Source of the DNA: Bacillota bacterium
GTDB taxonomy: Bacteria; Bacillota; Clostridia; Lachnospirales; Lachnospiraceae
Direction of reading: 5' to 3'
NCBI GenBank assembly: GCA_023409835.1
Contig: JAEYQV010000118.1
Coordinates: forward strand, 1 to 5,753
DNA length: 5,753 nucleotides
Shown piece by piece: positions 4,473 through 5,753 of this stretch. Below the pieces are notes generated by a model, which did no database searches, had not been told where the DNA came from, and saw nothing but the letters and a program-made list of their open reading frames with translations. Every line of letters begins with the position of its first letter. Positions within the stretch are counted from its first letter, which is position 1. A program made the translations under genes and the position numbers.

Positions 4473-5753
4473 ATGGATGATTTTATGAAGGAAGACAATG
4501 AGAAGAAAGGCGTATTCGATAAGATCAAGGCGTCCTTTACCGGAAGAAAGTTCCGCAGCGGTGCCTATGTATCTATGATGACTGCCGTTGTAATTGTACT
4601 GGTATTAGTGGCAAACCTGATTGTAACAAAGCTGGATTTAAAGATTGACTTAAGTACACAGAAAATGTACACCTTGACTGAGCCTTCCGTTGAGCTTGTA
4701 AAAAATATTAAGGACGATGTAACCATCTATTATCTGGTGGAGTCCGGAAATGAAAAGACAGTTCTACAAAAGATTGCCAGCAAATACGACAGCTTGTCCG
4801 ATAATATCACACTGGAATTTAAGGATCCGGTACTTTATCCTAAATTTGCTTCTCAGTATGTCAGTGATGAGATTCAGGCAAATAGCTTTCTTGTGGTGAA
4901 TAATGATAACGGAAGAGCAAAATATGTGGATTACAACTCCATGATCATCGAGGAATTTGACTACAACACCTTCCAGAGCAATGTCACGGGAATCGATGTC
5001 GAGGGCAAATTGACCTCTGCGATTCAATATGTTACCACAGAGAATGTACCTGTACTGTATGCAACCACCGGACATTCCGAGAATGAGGTTGGCGAATTAT
5101 TCAAAACAACTCTGGAGAAGCAGAATGTTAAGGTGAATTCTCTGGCAACCTTAACCACAGAGAGCATTCCGGAGGAATGCAATATTCTGTATATCAATGA
5201 GCCAAAGACGGATTTTACGGAAGGCGAGATTACCCTGATCAAAAATTATATGGCTGCGGGAGGTAATGTCATCCTGGTCATAGATTATCTGGCAGAGGAT
5301 TTTACCAATCTGAAATCCTTACTTGAATATAACGGTATCGAGATGAAAGAGGGAATTGTCTGTGAGGGAGACAGCAATATGTATGTTCCGCAGTATCCTC
5401 ATTACATCGTTCCGGACGGATTAAGTCATGATATAACCAATACGGCCTTGAACAGCAAGAAATACGTTATTATGCCCATATCCTCCGGCCTAACCATATC
5501 AGATAACAAGAGGAGTTCTCTTACGATCACTCCCTTATTCCAGACCTCCGATCAGGCATATTCAAAGGTGGGTAATAACCCGACCACTTATTCGAAGGAA
5601 ATCGGAGATATTGAGGGCCCCTTCTATACAGGAGTTCTCGCTTCGGATAGCTTTAAAGGTGTTACCTCCAATCTGGTGGTCTTTTCCTCAGGCTATGTAT
5701 TTGATGACAGCTCTTTAGAATATGGTAATTATGAATTATTAACAGGCACGACA
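4473..5753 (+). CDS. GldG-like ABC transporter auxiliary protein (partial, 3' end outside window)
   Basis: Open without a stop for 427 codons to the right edge; the C-terminus is missing. After a charged cytoplasmic start of about 30 residues comes a single hydrophobic helix at about 32-52. The next stretch, DLSTQKMYTLTEPSVELV (59-76), is the hallmark beginning of GldG-type proteins. The remaining visible part is a large soluble region that should lie outside the membrane. It includes YATTGHSE (196-203), matching the conserved TGH-E strand of the family, and GGNVILVID (263-271). GldG-type proteins usually finish with a second C-terminal membrane helix, expected beyond the edge. It starts 17 nt after the permease gene, so it probably forms a complex with the ATPase and permease, as GldA-F-G do in Bacteroidetes. 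Role in this organism is unknown. A DUF4340-type gene often follows such sets, from memory; that cannot be seen here. Confidence 0.87.
   Translation, partial: MDDFMKEDNEKKGVFDKIKASFTGRKFRSGAYVSMMTAVVIVLVLVANLIVTKLDLKIDLSTQKMYTLTEPSVELVKNIKDDVTIYYLVESGNEKTVLQKIASKYDSLSDNITLEFKDPVLYPKFASQYVSDEIQANSFLVVNNDNGRAKYVDYNSMIIEEFDYNTFQSNVTGIDVEGKLTSAIQYVTTENVPVLYATTGHSENEVGELFKTTLEKQNVKVNSLATLTTESIPEECNILYINEPKTDFTEGEITLIKNYMAAGGNVILVIDYLAEDFTNLKSLLEYNGIEMKEGIVCEGDSNMYVPQYPHYIVPDGLSHDITNTALNSKKYVIMPISSGLTISDNKRSSLTITPLFQTSDQAYSKVGNNPTTYSKEIGDIEGPFYTGVLASDSFKGVTSNLVVFSSGYVFDDSSLEYGNYELLTGTT

Noticed and set aside
4764..5242. Minus-strand open frames within the GldG-like gene
   Set aside because: The plus-strand frame is continuous over 427 codons with clear family motifs, so these are antisense shadows.

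Overview
The window looks like chromosomal DNA from a low-to-moderate GC member of the Clostridia, most like a Lachnospiraceae relative. This rests on strong AGGAGG-type ribosome binding sites, a TTG start, an L-box (lysine riboswitch) in front of lysine genes, and a Gld-type ABC transporter. The taxonomic call is an inference from style, not from a search.

Left part (1-2245): a lysine-biosynthesis unit. A lysine riboswitch aptamer (about 50-229) is followed by a short GC-rich intrinsic terminator (289-312). A further leader (313-432) contains a hairpin that could compete with pairing to the dapA Shine-Dalgarno sequence. Then come dapA (433-1323) and dapB (1382-2137), which encode consecutive steps from aspartate semialdehyde and pyruvate to tetrahydrodipicolinate. 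The unit closes with an unusually long hairpin plus a T7 run (2155-2245). Lysine or the diaminopimelate branch therefore appears to be controlled by end product at the RNA level.

Middle (2246-2537): about 290 bases without a confident gene. It holds a marginal 26-codon open frame, a possible promoter, and a structured leader with three copies of AGTCGG and several small hairpins in front of the next operon.

Right part (2538-5753): a tightly packed three-gene operon on the same strand. It encodes an ABC ATPase with an acidic C-terminal tail (TTG start), an ABC-2 type permease whose start overlaps the ATPase gene by 17 nt, and a membrane-anchored GldG-like auxiliary protein that runs off the right edge. 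Together they resemble the GldA/GldF/GldG set known from gliding Bacteroidetes. The role of such sets in Clostridia is not established and the substrate cannot be read from the sequence.

No tRNA, rRNA, CRISPR array, insertion sequence or phage gene was seen. The window is mostly ordinary core metabolism plus an uncharacterised transporter. The least explained parts are the two non-coding leaders and the Gld-type operon.
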